A stretch of 28,536 nt of DNA from IMG/VR virus record IMGVR_UViG_3300049440_000145, positions 1 through 28,536 of that record, one strand, 5' to 3'. The translations under genes and the position numbers were made by a program. Source of the stretch: a virus. Of this stretch, positions 19,223-28,286 are shown in pieces. The notes under the pieces are model-generated. The model did no database searches. It saw only the letters and a program-made list of their open reading frames with translations, and was not told the DNA's origin. Numbering within the stretch: the first letter of the stretch is position 1; the number at the start of each line of letters is the position of its first letter.

Positions 19223-19786
19223 TCAATGCACTGCCGTCAGTCTATCAGCAAACATCGGTGCGGCATAAGCCGTGGCCACTGTGCGCCGTGACCTGGCGCT
19301 GGCCGTCATCGTGGCTGGCCTACTGCCGCAAGCCGATGCCGTTTCGCCAACCTGGGCGTGGCCGTAATCCGAATTGCACCAGCGCCCGCCTTCAAACAAA
19401 TCGTGTGCGGCGGCAATTCTGCCCAGGGCCATGCGGTCAGGCAAATGGCAACTTGCATCCACGCGCCCGCGTGACGTTTGGCAAACGTCCAAGGCTTTGC
19501 CGCATGGGTGCAGACTTGAATTTGAACAATGCCCGCGCCGAATGCCGCCCATGAAACGCACCGTTGCGCCACGGGCTTCCAGGTCATCAACATAAGCCTG
19601 GAAGCGGCTGGCATATTGCCAGCCCACCCTGGCCGTTGCGCCTGTCTTGCGTGAAACAACAACGCCAGGGCCAGCGCTGTTACCGTTCGCATCAACCGTT
19701 GCGTGACGGTGCCGAGCAAACGCCGTGCCGGTTGCCACCGCGCCAATCGATGCCGCAACCAAAGTGATAAGCCACCATTGCTTCAT
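19223..19786 (-). CDS. Secreted M15-like peptidase
   Basis: This 187-aa protein has a Sec-type or anchor signal (MKQWWLITLVAASIGAVATG, then TAFA). The mature domain holds GGIRRGHCSNSSLHPCGKAL (80-99) with His93 and Asp100 in an S-x-H-x-x-G-x-A-x-D zinc motif, and YGH at 141-143 supplying a further His. M15-type enzymes cleave peptidoglycan peptides. Six Cys suggest disulfides in the periplasm. The C-terminal 35 residues are low in structure. It lies after the second lysin, so the phage may use two muralytic enzymes or this one may act as an entry/host-conversion factor. Confidence 0.8.
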   Translation of the reverse strand: MKQWWLITLVAASIGAVATGTAFARHRHATVDANGNSAGPGVVVSRKTGATARVGWQYASRFQAYVDDLEARGATVRFMGGIRRGHCSNSSLHPCGKALDVCQTSRGRVDASCHLPDRMALGRIAAAHDLFEGGRWCNSDYGHAQVGETASACGSRPATMTASARSRRTVATAYAAPMFADRLTAVH

Positions 19787-19856
19787 GGTTCAAACTCCCC
19801 ACACTGTTGCCAAGGAATTTAATGTTGCCACAGCCGCGCACCGCAGCGGTGGTAAT

Positions 19857-20294
19857 TTAGGAAGTCATCGCAAACCACCAGGGCGTTTCATCATCGTAAT
19901 ATTCGGGCGTTTCTTTCACGCTGATATGCACATGGCCGCTGTGCGGATTGTCGCCGCTGTAATCGCGCCACACCCAGGCGGGGTTGTCCTGGTCAGTGCC
20001 GCTGCAAATCTTGCCGTTTGAAATTATGTATTCAATGCGGTCATCGCGGCTGGCCACCAGCGCTTGCGCCAAGCCGTCGCTGGGCATTCCGTTTTGCGGG
20101 TCATTGGTGATGTCTTGGGCGGTGACAACCCAGGTATCGGTGGCTTCATCGTAAAGGTCAGGGTTGTGGTCGCTGGATGTTGCCTGGTGGCTTTCATCAC
20201 CTATCCAGCCATCGCTGGATTTGTCGCGGTTTGGCGCACGCGCATTCACCTGGTCAACCAGGACATCAAGACAGTATGCGCGGCGGTCTGTCAT
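19857..20294 (-). CDS. Endolysin, M15-type peptidoglycan peptidase
   Basis: This 145-aa protein matches a class of small phage lysins. NARAPNRDKSSDGWIGDESH is followed by TSSDHNPD (39-46, His43), AQDIT (59-63, Asp61) and NPHSGHVHIS (116-125, His121 and His123), the metal-binding set of M15-like peptidases. It has no signal peptide, so release would depend on a holin. It overlaps the 82-aa gene by ATGA and follows the holin-like gene, a typical lysis cassette. Confidence 0.88.
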   Translation of the reverse strand: MTDRRAYCLDVLVDQVNARAPNRDKSSDGWIGDESHQATSSDHNPDLYDEATDTWVVTAQDITNDPQNGMPSDGLAQALVASRDDRIEYIISNGKICSGTDQDNPAWVWRDYSGDNPHSGHVHISVKETPEYYDDETPWWFAMTS

Positions 20295-20539
20295 CGCAGT
20301 GGCGGTGAATTCGCGTCAGCAAGCAAATCCGTCACCGGGAAATATTCGCCGCACCAATCTTCGGCCATCACTTGCACGTGCTGAATTGTTATTTGGTCAT
20401 CCACTGCTTTCGCTTTTGGATTGTAAACGATGTGTGGCGGGAAGCGCTTGCACATGCCGAAGTCGGGTGACGTTTCGGCATAGTAAAAATAACACCCACG
20501 GCATTCGCCGGTTGGCGCTGGTTGTGCCCGGTCTGTCAT
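20291..20539 (-). CDS. Small four-cysteine protein in the lysis cassette
   Basis: This 82-aa protein has Cys13, Cys16, Cys30 and Cys63 (GECRGCYFY ... GMCKRFPP ... DWCGEYFP), likely binding one zinc. It is linked to the neighbouring genes by four-base overlaps on both sides. I recall similar short proteins beside phage lysis genes, with no known activity. Confidence 0.75.
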   Translation of the reverse strand: MTDRAQPAPTGECRGCYFYYAETSPDFGMCKRFPPHIVYNPKAKAVDDQITIQHVQVMAEDWCGEYFPVTDLLADANSPPLR

Positions 20540-20799
20540 TTGCCATTTCCTTTGCTGTTCAACTCGCGTGTCATCACATTAATGATGCGTTCAATGCTGG
20601 CTTTGTTGTCTTTGGTGCCGCTTTCCAAAATCGTCAGACGATTATCAATTTGCGCCAGGTGCGGGCTTCCCCGCGTTTCCAGCGTGGTCACGCGACCATC
20701 CAGCCGCACCGTGTAAACGATGATGGCCAGTGCTTGCACCGCCAGGAAATAAAGCAGTGTTTGATTTTCACGCAGCCATTGCCGTATGGGTGAATTCAT
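20536..20799 (-). CDS. Holin-like membrane protein with coiled coil
   Basis: This 87-aa protein has one N-terminal membrane segment (about 13-31, QTLLYFLAVQALAIIVYTV) followed by a heptad-rich helix (RLDGRVTTLETRGSPHLAQI and LTILESGTKDNKASIERIIN). One membrane span plus coiled coil next to an endolysin fits an XhlA-like holin partner or a spanin-type accessory. It overlaps the tail-tip gene stop by ATGA. Holin activity is inferred from position and shape. Confidence 0.65.
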   Translation of the reverse strand: MNSPIRQWLRENQTLLYFLAVQALAIIVYTVRLDGRVTTLETRGSPHLAQIDNRLTILESGTKDNKASIERIINVMTRELNSKGNGK

Positions 20800-23700
20800 C
20801 AGTTGCCTTGCGTGCCGCGCACATCGCCCGCCAGCGTGCCGGTGGCTGTGAAGGTGGTGCCATCCCAGGTGCCCTTGGTGGTGAAGCTGACGCCATCAAT
20901 GGCATAACCCGCCGCCCCACCAGGCCAGCCGTGGTAGGTCGGGGAAAGGGTTTGCCCGGTTTCACCCGGCTGGCCGGGGTCACCACCCTTGCCGCCGCTG
21001 TTACCGCTTGAAACTGGAAGACCGCCGCCAGTGAATTCGCTGCCAGGATAACCAGGATTGCCAGCATTTGCGCCAGCGCCACCGGCAGAAATTCCCGCGC
21101 CGCCTGACCCACCCGTTGACCCGGCTAAGCTGCCACCGCTGCCGCCACCACCGCCCCAAAGCGTGGCACCGGCTGGCACGGCCAGCTTGATCGGCACGCG
21201 GGTGTAAATGGCGGTGCCGCCCTGTTGTGCGCCACCACCGGCATATCCGCCGCCATTGCCGCCCGCGCCGCGCACACCGCCAGCAACGGAAACAATAAGG
21301 GTGACGCCAGTGGGCCAGCTTCCCATGTTGATGGCTGGAACGGTCGCGCCCGACAACGAATAGACACGCACGCCCGAATTGATCGTTATGACCACAATCG
21401 TGGTGGCATCAGGTGCCGGGAATAAACTGTCGTGGACGCTGCGAATGTTGAGGTTGGTAGTGTCGGCATCAACGATGATGTTGCGAATATTCAAATCTTC
21501 CGGTGGCGCGGTGAATAAAACTTCCTCCAATTCAATGTCTATGGTGTCGGCATTCGGCTTCAACCGGGTCACTTGCACATTGGCGGTTTCCCGTGCGCCT
21601 GTTTCATCTTGCATCGGCCAGCCGCCCGCCTGGTAGCCGCCCGCCAATAGGATTTCTGGCGTGGAATTGCGCATGACGGCCAAGCTGATTTTGCGCGGCG
21701 GGTCTTTGAAGCGGCCAATTAAAATCGCGCCCAGCCGGTCAGCAATCGTGCGCCCTAATGCCGGTATCCACCGTGAAAATATTTCTTTCAGTGCCGGTGA
21801 ACCATAGTCGGCTTCCGATTGCGCATCGATGATGAATGACGATGACCGATAATTTGCACTGTCGGTCAGCGATGTCAGCGGATTGATTTGCCCGAAATAA
21901 GTATGCACCTGGGACAGCCGCTTGTCGGGCTGTTCTTCAATCTTCAGCGTGTCGGCAATGGTGGAATTTTCGTCAAACAAATAATTTGAATAAATCAAGC
22001 CGCGCAACACCAGCAAACCAATTTGCTGGTTGCGGTCATCCCACCACACCGACAAGCCCGCTTGCTCGCACAATTCCGAAATCAGGTCATTGACGGAAGT
22101 TGGGTTGGCAATGGTCGCTGTGTAAACGCGGTTTAGGTGCGCGGCAATTTCAGTGGCCCATGCCGTTGACGGAATGTAAGCGGATGGCACCCCCGCATAA
22201 GTGGTCAGCAAATCCTTGATGATTAGGTCAGGGCTTTGCGCAGAATAGCGAATACACAATTGCACGCGGTCCTGGCCGGAATGCGAATTGGCCGGTGTGC
22301 CGAGTTGCGCCCTGACGATGGTGAAGTTGTCGCCGCTGCGCGTAAATGAAACAATTTCTGACCCGCCGATGTTGACATAGCCGCTGGCCGGATACTGCGC
22401 ACCCACGCCCGTTGGGGAAACGGTCATGGTGGTTTGCACGTTGGTAATCGATGCGGTCAGAAAACCATTGCTAAGATTTGGCGCAACCGACCTGTCACCG
22501 TCTGTCAGTTTCAAAATGTCTTTCGCAATGATTTGGAAAACACCGTCATTGTCGGGTCCGGTGAAGCTGTCAATGATGTAGTTGCGCGTTTCCATCGCGG
22601 ATAGCGCCTGGTCAGTGTTGCCGGTAATCCAGCGGATTTTATTGCCGCGCAAGAATGGTTGCCGCGCTCTGAATTTGCCCCAAAACGTGCCCTGCTTGTA
22701 CGGGTCATAGGTGCGCGTGGACAAATATTTATCGAAACCAGGCCCGGTGTCGCTGTGCTTGTGGTCATCAAACGAAACCGTCAGTGTGGCGCGTTGTCCT
22801 AAATCCTGGCCCAGCGAAATGGTGGCGGGGTCAAAATCGATTTGTTTAATGTTCGGGATGCAATCGATTGACGCGGGTAAATCCGCTGTCGGCACCGCAA
22901 AGCGCAGCGTGGCGGGCACATTGTTGAAATTCAAACGGTCCTGGCACGTCACAGCGGTGTTGAAACATTTGCGCGTGCCGGTGGGCGCGTTGTCGGATGT
23001 TGTGGGTGGCGTGAACGTGGTGCCATTCGGGAAGCGTGCAAATTTGGATATTCTGAGTTCATCCAAATAGCCGACAAACCAGGAAGCCCCACCGCCCGCC
23101 ACCCAGCGCCCAATGCTTAGCGAATTGGAGTTTGCCGGAATTGTCAGCGCTGATGTTGCCGTGCCCGTCTGCACGCCGTTTTTGTATCCATAAAACGTGT
23201 CACCCTGGCGCACGATGGCGCGGTGTGACCAGACGTTGGCAACAACGCTGCCCAGCGAAAGGCCCGCAACAATGTCCCAGCTTGTAGTGTTGCTGGATGA
23301 ATAAAACTGCATGATGCCAGTTGAGCAATAGCCCACCAGAAAAGGTTGGTAGGTCAGCGCCGTGGCGTCACGGCACATCAACACATTGGTATCGGCAACG
23401 CTGCTGCGGTATTCCCACCAATCAATGGTGAAGTCGCCGCTGCCAAAATCAAAATCAGGACTACTGTTAAATGTTAGCTGCGCAGTGCTGCCATCAAAAA
23501 ATCCGCACGCTGTGCCGAATTGTTTGATGCTGGTGGACATTTGCGCAGCGCCAAGCACGGTGGCGTTACCGTGCGCGGCAACAGAACTGTCAGGAAACAC
23601 CGTTGACAGGCTTGGCCCGTCGCAGTGCAGCACCAGCTTGTTATAAAGTCGCGGGTCTTCCGAATAAGCGGCGGCGGGTGGCGTAAAATTGGAAAGCCAG

Positions 23701-24401
23701 CGTGCCGTTGGCGAAATTCTTAGTTCGTCAACGTAGCCATTCAGAAAATAACTGCTGGTTGCCCACGCACCGATTTGCAGCGGGCCAGCAATGTCGGCGG
23801 GCGTTGGCACGGCCAGCGGTGTGCCACCAACGCCGTTCACATAAGTTGTTTGCGTCCCGCCAGAACGCACGTGTGCGATGTGATACCACTGGCCGGTGGC
23901 AAGCGCCGTTGGCCCGATTGTATAATAATCGGTGCCACCAATTCTGTTGACTAAATAAGTGTTCCCGGTGCCGTCCACCAACGTCAGCCAATAATTTACG
24001 GTGTCGCCGCCGTACTGCGAACACACGCACATTCCGCTGCCGACCGATGGCAGCGCGACCAGGCGCAGCCAGTAATCAATTGTAAAATCCGCGCTCTGGT
24101 TCCAATCGGGGCTGTCGGGAAATTGCAAATATTGGTTCACGCCGGGAAAGACACACGATGTGCCGCCAAAAACAGATTGTGCGCCCGTGCCACCGAAGCC
24201 AGCGGTAGTGCCGTTCACTGTTGGCCGACCATGTGCAGCCGGTGAAAAATCCCTAAGCCCGTCACCGCCGCTTTGCATGTGCATCAGCAATTTTGACCCG
24301 ATGCCGGTGGGCGTGTTGTTCGCCGCGCACGGGTCAGTGCCGTAAGTCAGGCTGCAATAATCGCAATCAACTTCCACGTATTGCAGAATTTTATTGGACA
24401 C
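20799..24401 (-). CDS. Tail-tip/fibre protein with two LamG domains and a glycine-rich tip
   Basis: This 1200-aa protein starts at GTG 24401 (sharing a base with the previous stop TAG). The conserved framework is VEVDCDYCSLTYGTDPC (9-25) and KCFNTAVTCQD (478-488), characteristic of alphaproteobacterial tail proteins, followed by a long hub/baseplate-like region to about 1040. Inserted between these Cys segments are two LamG/concanavalin-like domains (about 36-244 and 254-467), each ending GYVDELRIS then a FTPP. Residues about 1041-1170 are glycine-rich (GGNGGGYAGGG, LWGGGGGSGGS), compatible with a polyglycine-II receptor-binding tip. The LamG domains probably bind surface sugars. It lies after the distal tail protein and before the holin-like gene. 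Confidence 0.86.
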   Translation of the reverse strand: MSNKILQYVEVDCDYCSLTYGTDPCAANNTPTGIGSKLLMHMQSGGDGLRDFSPAAHGRPTVNGTTAGFGGTGAQSVFGGTSCVFPGVNQYLQFPDSPDWNQSADFTIDYWLRLVALPSVGSGMCVCSQYGGDTVNYWLTLVDGTGNTYLVNRIGGTDYYTIGPTALATGQWYHIAHVRSGGTQTTYVNGVGGTPLAVPTPADIAGPLQIGAWATSSYFLNGYVDELRISPTARWLSNFTPPAAAYSEDPRLYNKLVLHCDGPSLSTVFPDSSVAAHGNATVLGAAQMSTSIKQFGTACGFFDGSTAQLTFNSSPDFDFGSGDFTIDWWEYRSSVADTNVLMCRDATALTYQPFLVGYCSTGIMQFYSSSNTTSWDIVAGLSLGSVVANVWSHRAIVRQGDTFYGYKNGVQTGTATSALTIPANSNSLSIGRWVAGGGASWFVGYLDELRISKFARFPNGTTFTPPTTSDNAPTGTRKCFNTAVTCQDRLNFNNVPATLRFAVPTADLPASIDCIPNIKQIDFDPATISLGQDLGQRATLTVSFDDHKHSDTGPGFDKYLSTRTYDPYKQGTFWGKFRARQPFLRGNKIRWITGNTDQALSAMETRNYIIDSFTGPDNDGVFQIIAKDILKLTDGDRSVAPNLSNGFLTASITNVQTTMTVSPTGVGAQYPASGYVNIGGSEIVSFTRSGDNFTIVRAQLGTPANSHSGQDRVQLCIRYSAQSPDLIIKDLLTTYAGVPSAYIPSTAWATEIAAHLNRVYTATIANPTSVNDLISELCEQAGLSVWWDDRNQQIGLLVLRGLIYSNYLFDENSTIADTLKIEEQPDKRLSQVHTYFGQINPLTSLTDSANYRSSSFIIDAQSEADYGSPALKEIFSRWIPALGRTIADRLGAILIGRFKDPPRKISLAVMRNSTPEILLAGGYQAGGWPMQDETGARETANVQVTRLKPNADTIDIELEEVLFTAPPEDLNIRNIIVDADTTNLNIRSVHDSLFPAPDATTIVVITINSGVRVYSLSGATVPAINMGSWPTGVTLIVSVAGGVRGAGGNGGGYAGGGAQQGGTAIYTRVPIKLAVPAGATLWGGGGGSGGSLAGSTGGSGGAGISAGGAGANAGNPGYPGSEFTGGGLPVSSGNSGGKGGDPGQPGETGQTLSPTYHGWPGGAAGYAIDGVSFTTKGTWDGTTFTATGTLAGDVRGTQGN

Positions 24402-25222
24402 TAAATTATTCCCGTCATTTCCATCTGCATCGCAATCAAGCCGTGCGGCGCTTCATTCACCGGCATCGGGTCATTGGTCATCAGGCAGTAGCCCAGGCTT
24501 TCAGGGTGCGATTGCGGGCGGTAGGCGATGAAAAATGGTTGCTCTTTACTCAGCGATAAAAATTGATCGATGTGCGCCAGGTAATAAGCCGGGTCAATCA
24601 ACGAAAACGGCACCGTGTCTTGCACGAAGCGCTGCATGACAATGCGGCCCAGGAATTGCCCCGCTTCGCTTTTGCCGTTGGTCACTTTCGCCACGCGCCC
24701 GTAATTGATTGGGGTCAAGCCCTGGTAGAGTTTGCGCGGCATCACCAGCAATTTGCCGACATAGGCAACGGCAATGGCGGGCACTGCGGCGGGTGCCGCC
24801 AGCGTGATCTTGATGCCGGTTGCCGCCGTGATCGTTGAAAACCGAAACAGGGCTGGGCCATCGTCTGGAAGCGTGATGCTGGAAAACAACGTCACCAGGT
24901 TGGGCGGGCTGGCACTGTCCTGGTAGGCGATGGTGATGGGCGTGGCGGTGCTGCCAAGGTTGTGCCGCGCTATGGCAACATAATCGATGTCCTGGGCCAC
25001 AAACGTCAGGGCGATGTTGATGGACGATGCCGCCGCTGCGGCTTGCCAGCGCAAATGCGTTGCCGGGTTTATCAAATTTGATGCGGGATAGTTTGCATCA
25101 GCGCTGTCGGCGGTGGCACCCGTCGCTAAATTATTCCAGCCGATAATTGGATGGTCCAGCGTGAAGCCGGTTTCGTAGGATGTGACCAGGCTTAGACCGG
25201 CAGCGGGTATGACATTCGGCAT
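24401..25222 (-). CDS. Distal tail / baseplate protein
   Basis: This 273-aa protein follows the tape measure by zero bases. Residues about 40-155 have a galactose-binding-like jelly roll (DANYPASNLINPATHLRWQA, later DYVAIARHNLGSTATPITIA). The C-terminal third, RRVMQRFVQDT-like in layout (actual FLGRIVMQRFVQDTVPFSLI), then FFIAYRPQSHPESLGYCLMT, is conserved in alphaproteobacterial tails. It probably connects tail tube to tail tip. The assignment rests on position and fold impression. Confidence 0.75.
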   Translation of the reverse strand: MPNVIPAAGLSLVTSYETGFTLDHPIIGWNNLATGATADSADANYPASNLINPATHLRWQAAAAASSINIALTFVAQDIDYVAIARHNLGSTATPITIAYQDSASPPNLVTLFSSITLPDDGPALFRFSTITAATGIKITLAAPAAVPAIAVAYVGKLLVMPRKLYQGLTPINYGRVAKVTNGKSEAGQFLGRIVMQRFVQDTVPFSLIDPAYYLAHIDQFLSLSKEQPFFIAYRPQSHPESLGYCLMTNDPMPVNEAPHGLIAMQMEMTGII

Positions 25223-27181
25223 TTATGCCACCTTGATTTTGTAACCGTCGCTGACAGCCTGGTTGATGTTGCTGATGATGTCGCGCAACACATCGCCACG
25301 GTAATATTCCTTGGCGCTGATGCCCTGCACGGTCATCGTCTGCCCGCCCGCGCTTTCGCCGTATTTGTTTTGGTCAACGCTGACGCGTTCGCCTGGTGTT
25401 GCCATGATTGGCACCATTTGGCTGTCAACACCGCCCGCACCGCCCAGCATGAATGAACCGCCCGTGGCCATCTTTGCTGCCGGTTGCTGGCTGGCGATTT
25501 TCGCCACTTGCGCCATGCCGCCCGCAATCACGGCTGCGGCGAACACCGCGCCCAGCGGCCAGCCGAATTCAGCATAGGCTTTGGTTGCGCCCACCAGGGT
25601 GTTGATGATGGCTTGCGAAATGCTGAATGCCTTGCCGATGGCAAACATGGTGGCGTTGCCCTGGCCGAATTGCGTGAAAAATTCCGCCATGCTGCCCATC
25701 GCGGAAGCCGCAGCGGTGCCGTAGCTTTCCGCCATCGCGGCTGCGGCTTTTCCCGCCGACTGTGCCGCTTGCGCCGCCAATTCTGGATGGCGTTCTAAAA
25801 TCGCATTCACGTCTTTTAATTTTTGCTCATATTTTTCCCACGGTGACAGCAAATCCACTTTCATGTTTGCCGCCGCCACATCAATCGCGGCATCGGCGGC
25901 ACGCTGGCCCACCGCCGCAATGGCTGCGTTTTGTTTTTCGGTCAGCTTGATGTTGTTGTTGCGTGCAATTTGTTCTGCTTCCAATTGCACTTTGAGTTTT
26001 TCGCGCACGCCCAGGCCAAGCCCGATGGCTAAAGCTTCCGCTTCGTGACCCGCGATTGATTTAAGTTGGCTGTCCAGGAAGCTATCCAGCGAACTTTTGC
26101 TGCCCATCACCGATGTATTCAATTCGCCAAACGCTTTTTTCTGCTTGGTGGCTGTCGCGCCCATCCAGGCCAGCGCATCAGCGTCAGGCGCGGCAAACTG
26201 CGCACGGATGCCCGCCATTACTTGCTGGGTCTTGACACCTTCCGCATTGAATGCCGCCCATGCGGCTGTCAGCCCGCCGCTAAAAATGTCGGTATGAAGG
26301 AAATTTTGCAGCGCTTGCCATTCCGCGCCCAGGCGCTGGAAAATTGCAATCGTTGTAAATACCACTTCAACAATTTTGTTGAACGCTTCAACGATGTAGC
26401 CGCCGACTTCCCGCATCGTGGTGCCGTTGCGGGCGGTGGTCAGCATTGCATCGGCAAGCGTCTGCAAACCTGGCAACATGCCTTGCGTGATTTGCAGCAC
26501 GATGCTGTCGTGCGTGGCGTGCAGACGTTTTAGTGTTTGGTTGAATTCCTCTGCACGGGCGGCGGTGTTGGCGTCAATGACAATGCCCAGCCGTGCCGCT
26601 TCATCCGTCAATTCCTTAATGCCGTCTTTGCCTTGCGCCAGCAACGGGATTAATTCGGCACCCGACTTGCCAAACAGTTTCATCGCCGCAGCGGTGCGCT
26701 GGTTGGTGTCGCCAAGTTTGTTGAATTTTTCCGCCACATCACCCAGGATGGTGGTGGTGTCTTTCATCTTGCCGTTGCTGTCGGTGGCGGAAATGCCCAG
26801 CGCTGCAAATATTTTCCCGGCTTTGCCACCTGGTTCAACCACGGCATCCAGCAAGGTTTTTGAAAGCTTGCCCAAACCTTTTTCCAGGCTTTCAAAACTT
26901 ACTTCTGTCATGTCGGCGGCAAATTTCAGCGCTGATAGTTGCTCTACCGGCACACCATATTTTTGCGATGCCTTGCCGAGTGCATCGGCGGCATTAATCA
27001 TTTTGTTGATGTCATAGACGAAACCGGCGGCAATGCCGGTGATGGCCAAGCCACCCGCAAGCTTCTGGAAATTGACGCCAAATATTTCCAGCTTGCCGGT
27101 GGCCTTGTCCAGCCCTTCACTGAATGCCGCCGTATCGACGCCAAGCAGAACGCGCAGTGCGCCGATTAAGCCGTCAGCCAT
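25223..27181 (-). CDS. Tail tape measure protein
   Basis: This 652-aa protein has a tape-measure profile: an N-terminal part (GLIGALRVLLGVDTAAFSEG) with DALGKASQKYGVPVEQLSAL, long Ala-rich helices in the middle, hydrophobic segments near 530-560 (AKAYAEFGWPLGAVFAAAVI-like), and the C-terminal GERVSVDQNKYGESAGG. At 652 residues it predicts a fairly short siphoviral tail. Tape measures set tail length and help DNA entry. It is preceded by the two tail chaperone frames. Confidence 0.93.
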   Translation of the reverse strand: MADGLIGALRVLLGVDTAAFSEGLDKATGKLEIFGVNFQKLAGGLAITGIAAGFVYDINKMINAADALGKASQKYGVPVEQLSALKFAADMTEVSFESLEKGLGKLSKTLLDAVVEPGGKAGKIFAALGISATDSNGKMKDTTTILGDVAEKFNKLGDTNQRTAAAMKLFGKSGAELIPLLAQGKDGIKELTDEAARLGIVIDANTAARAEEFNQTLKRLHATHDSIVLQITQGMLPGLQTLADAMLTTARNGTTMREVGGYIVEAFNKIVEVVFTTIAIFQRLGAEWQALQNFLHTDIFSGGLTAAWAAFNAEGVKTQQVMAGIRAQFAAPDADALAWMGATATKQKKAFGELNTSVMGSKSSLDSFLDSQLKSIAGHEAEALAIGLGLGVREKLKVQLEAEQIARNNNIKLTEKQNAAIAAVGQRAADAAIDVAAANMKVDLLSPWEKYEQKLKDVNAILERHPELAAQAAQSAGKAAAAMAESYGTAAASAMGSMAEFFTQFGQGNATMFAIGKAFSISQAIINTLVGATKAYAEFGWPLGAVFAAAVIAGGMAQVAKIASQQPAAKMATGGSFMLGGAGGVDSQMVPIMATPGERVSVDQNKYGESAGGQTMTVQGISAKEYYRGDVLRDIISNINQAVSDGYKIKVA

Positions 27182-27190
27182 CGGTCACGC

Positions 27191-27460
27191 CTATTGTTTG
27201 TATAGAATTTTGCCGCCAGCGGCTTGCACCCACCGTTTCAATCCTTCCAGTTGGTCTTCCATGTCTGCTTGGGATTGTTTTTTTGCCAACAGCGTTTGTA
27301 ACTGCGGCAACGTCTTCGTGCGCTGCAACGCGGCTGTGTGCCACGCCAACCAGGCGCGTTCATTGTGCTGATACATCAGCCGGTCATTGTAGGCTTGGAA
27401 CGTCAGCGAAAGCGTGCGTGGTGTTTGGTCAAAGAAATCGTCATGGCTGTAGCCAAGCAT
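27191..27460 (-). CDS. Downstream tail assembly chaperone (T-like)
   Basis: This 89-aa frame from ATG 27460 reads MLGYSHDDFFDQTPRTLSLT then FQAYNDRLMYQHNERAWLAW. The F-x-x-x-T-P-R/E motif is typical of tail chaperones of GTA-like phages. In-frame sequence upstream of the ATG encodes DWDELLKRWL, a conserved part of the same domain, and stays open to 27520, overlapping the end of the preceding chaperone. The real protein may therefore be a -1 fusion or start at a non-AUG codon; no classical slippery heptamer is visible. It precedes the tape measure by nine bases. Confidence 0.78.
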   Translation of the reverse strand: MLGYSHDDFFDQTPRTLSLTFQAYNDRLMYQHNERAWLAWHTAALQRTKTLPQLQTLLAKKQSQADMEDQLEGLKRWVQAAGGKILYKQ

Positions 27461-27471
27461 CAGCCAGCGTT

Positions 27472-27843
27472 TTAAGAGTTCATCCCAATCCGCGCCGCCT
27501 TCGCCTTCGTAGGGCGCTGGTCATCACCATTGCCGCTGGTGTTGTTAATCGCCGCTGCGTATTCCACGGCTTCCAGAAATATCGCGGCAACTCTCGTTGC
27601 GCCGATTTCATCGATTAGGTCGCCAACGTCTTCCTCTGTCATTTTGTGCTGGCGGTAGAGGCCCGCCCAAAAAATAAGGCGCACTTCTGATGCGCCCAGG
27701 TCATTGAATTTGTCTTTGATGAATTGCGTCATTGTGGTGCCGCACTTCGCTTCAATCATAATTTGCGCGTTGGTGCCAAGCTTGAATGTGTAAGTTTGTC
27801 CCCGCGCCTCAAACGTCACTTCACCCTTTACCGGATTTGTCAC
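27472..27843 (-). CDS. Tail assembly chaperone (GTA gp11/TAC_11-like)
   Basis: This 123-aa protein has GEVTFEARGQTYTFKLGTNA then QIMIEAKCGTTMTQFIKDKF and VRLIFWAGLYRQHKMTEEDV, the pattern of the GTA gp11-like tail chaperone family. These bind the tape measure and tail tube during assembly. The C-terminal 20 residues (NGDDQRPTKAKAARIGMNS) lie over the start of the second chaperone frame, which is -1 relative to this one. Confidence 0.87.
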   Translation of the reverse strand: MTNPVKGEVTFEARGQTYTFKLGTNAQIMIEAKCGTTMTQFIKDKFNDLGASEVRLIFWAGLYRQHKMTEEDVGDLIDEIGATRVAAIFLEAVEYAAAINNTSGNGDDQRPTKAKAARIGMNS

Positions 27844-27860
27844 AGTGTTCCCTTTCCTGG

Positions 27861-28286
27861 TCAGACAACGGTAAGCGGCCCTGGTGCGCCCGACACGCGG
27901 AAGTGCGCCGTGGCTTGCACCACATCGCCAGTGGCCAGCCCGCTTTCCAGCGAAATCAAATAGGCGTTGAAAACGATGCTGGTGCCGTTTGGAAACACCA
28001 GGCGGCGCTGCCGCAGTAACATCGAATTCAATTCATTGAACAACGCCTGGTACGTTGTCGGCTGAAAATTGCAAACAACGGTGACATCGCCAGCCGTGCG
28101 GATGCCGGTCAGCACTTCACGATATTCACCCGGCATGGCTTCGTGGCCCGCATCAATCACGTCAACCGTCAGCGGCGGTGTGTTGAATGAAACAACTTCC
28201 GCCAAGCTGGTCCAGTCGTTTGGGCTTCCGCCCTGGTTGGTCTGGAACAGCGACCCATAGCCAATGGTCGCTTTGGTTGCTGTCAT
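27861..28286 (-). CDS. Tail tube protein-like
   Basis: This 141-aa protein reads ATIGYGSLFQTNQGGSPNDW then SLAEVVSFNTPPLTVDVIDA and later FPNGTSIVFNAYLISLESGL, FRVSGAPGPLTV. This is the fold pattern of lambda gpV-type tail tube proteins, which stack in rings to form the tail. It overlaps the stop of a second, partial tail-tube-like gene by ATGA. Order (tube, chaperones, tape measure) is standard. Confidence 0.82.
   Translation of the reverse strand: MTATKATIGYGSLFQTNQGGSPNDWTSLAEVVSFNTPPLTVDVIDAGHEAMPGEYREVLTGIRTAGDVTVVCNFQPTTYQALFNELNSMLLRQRRLVFPNGTSIVFNAYLISLESGLATGDVVQATAHFRVSGAPGPLTVV

Noticed and set aside
20799-21636. Rightward frames opposite the glycine-rich end of the tail-tip gene.
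   Set aside because: Proline/alanine-rich shadows produced by the GGC/GGT-rich coding strand.
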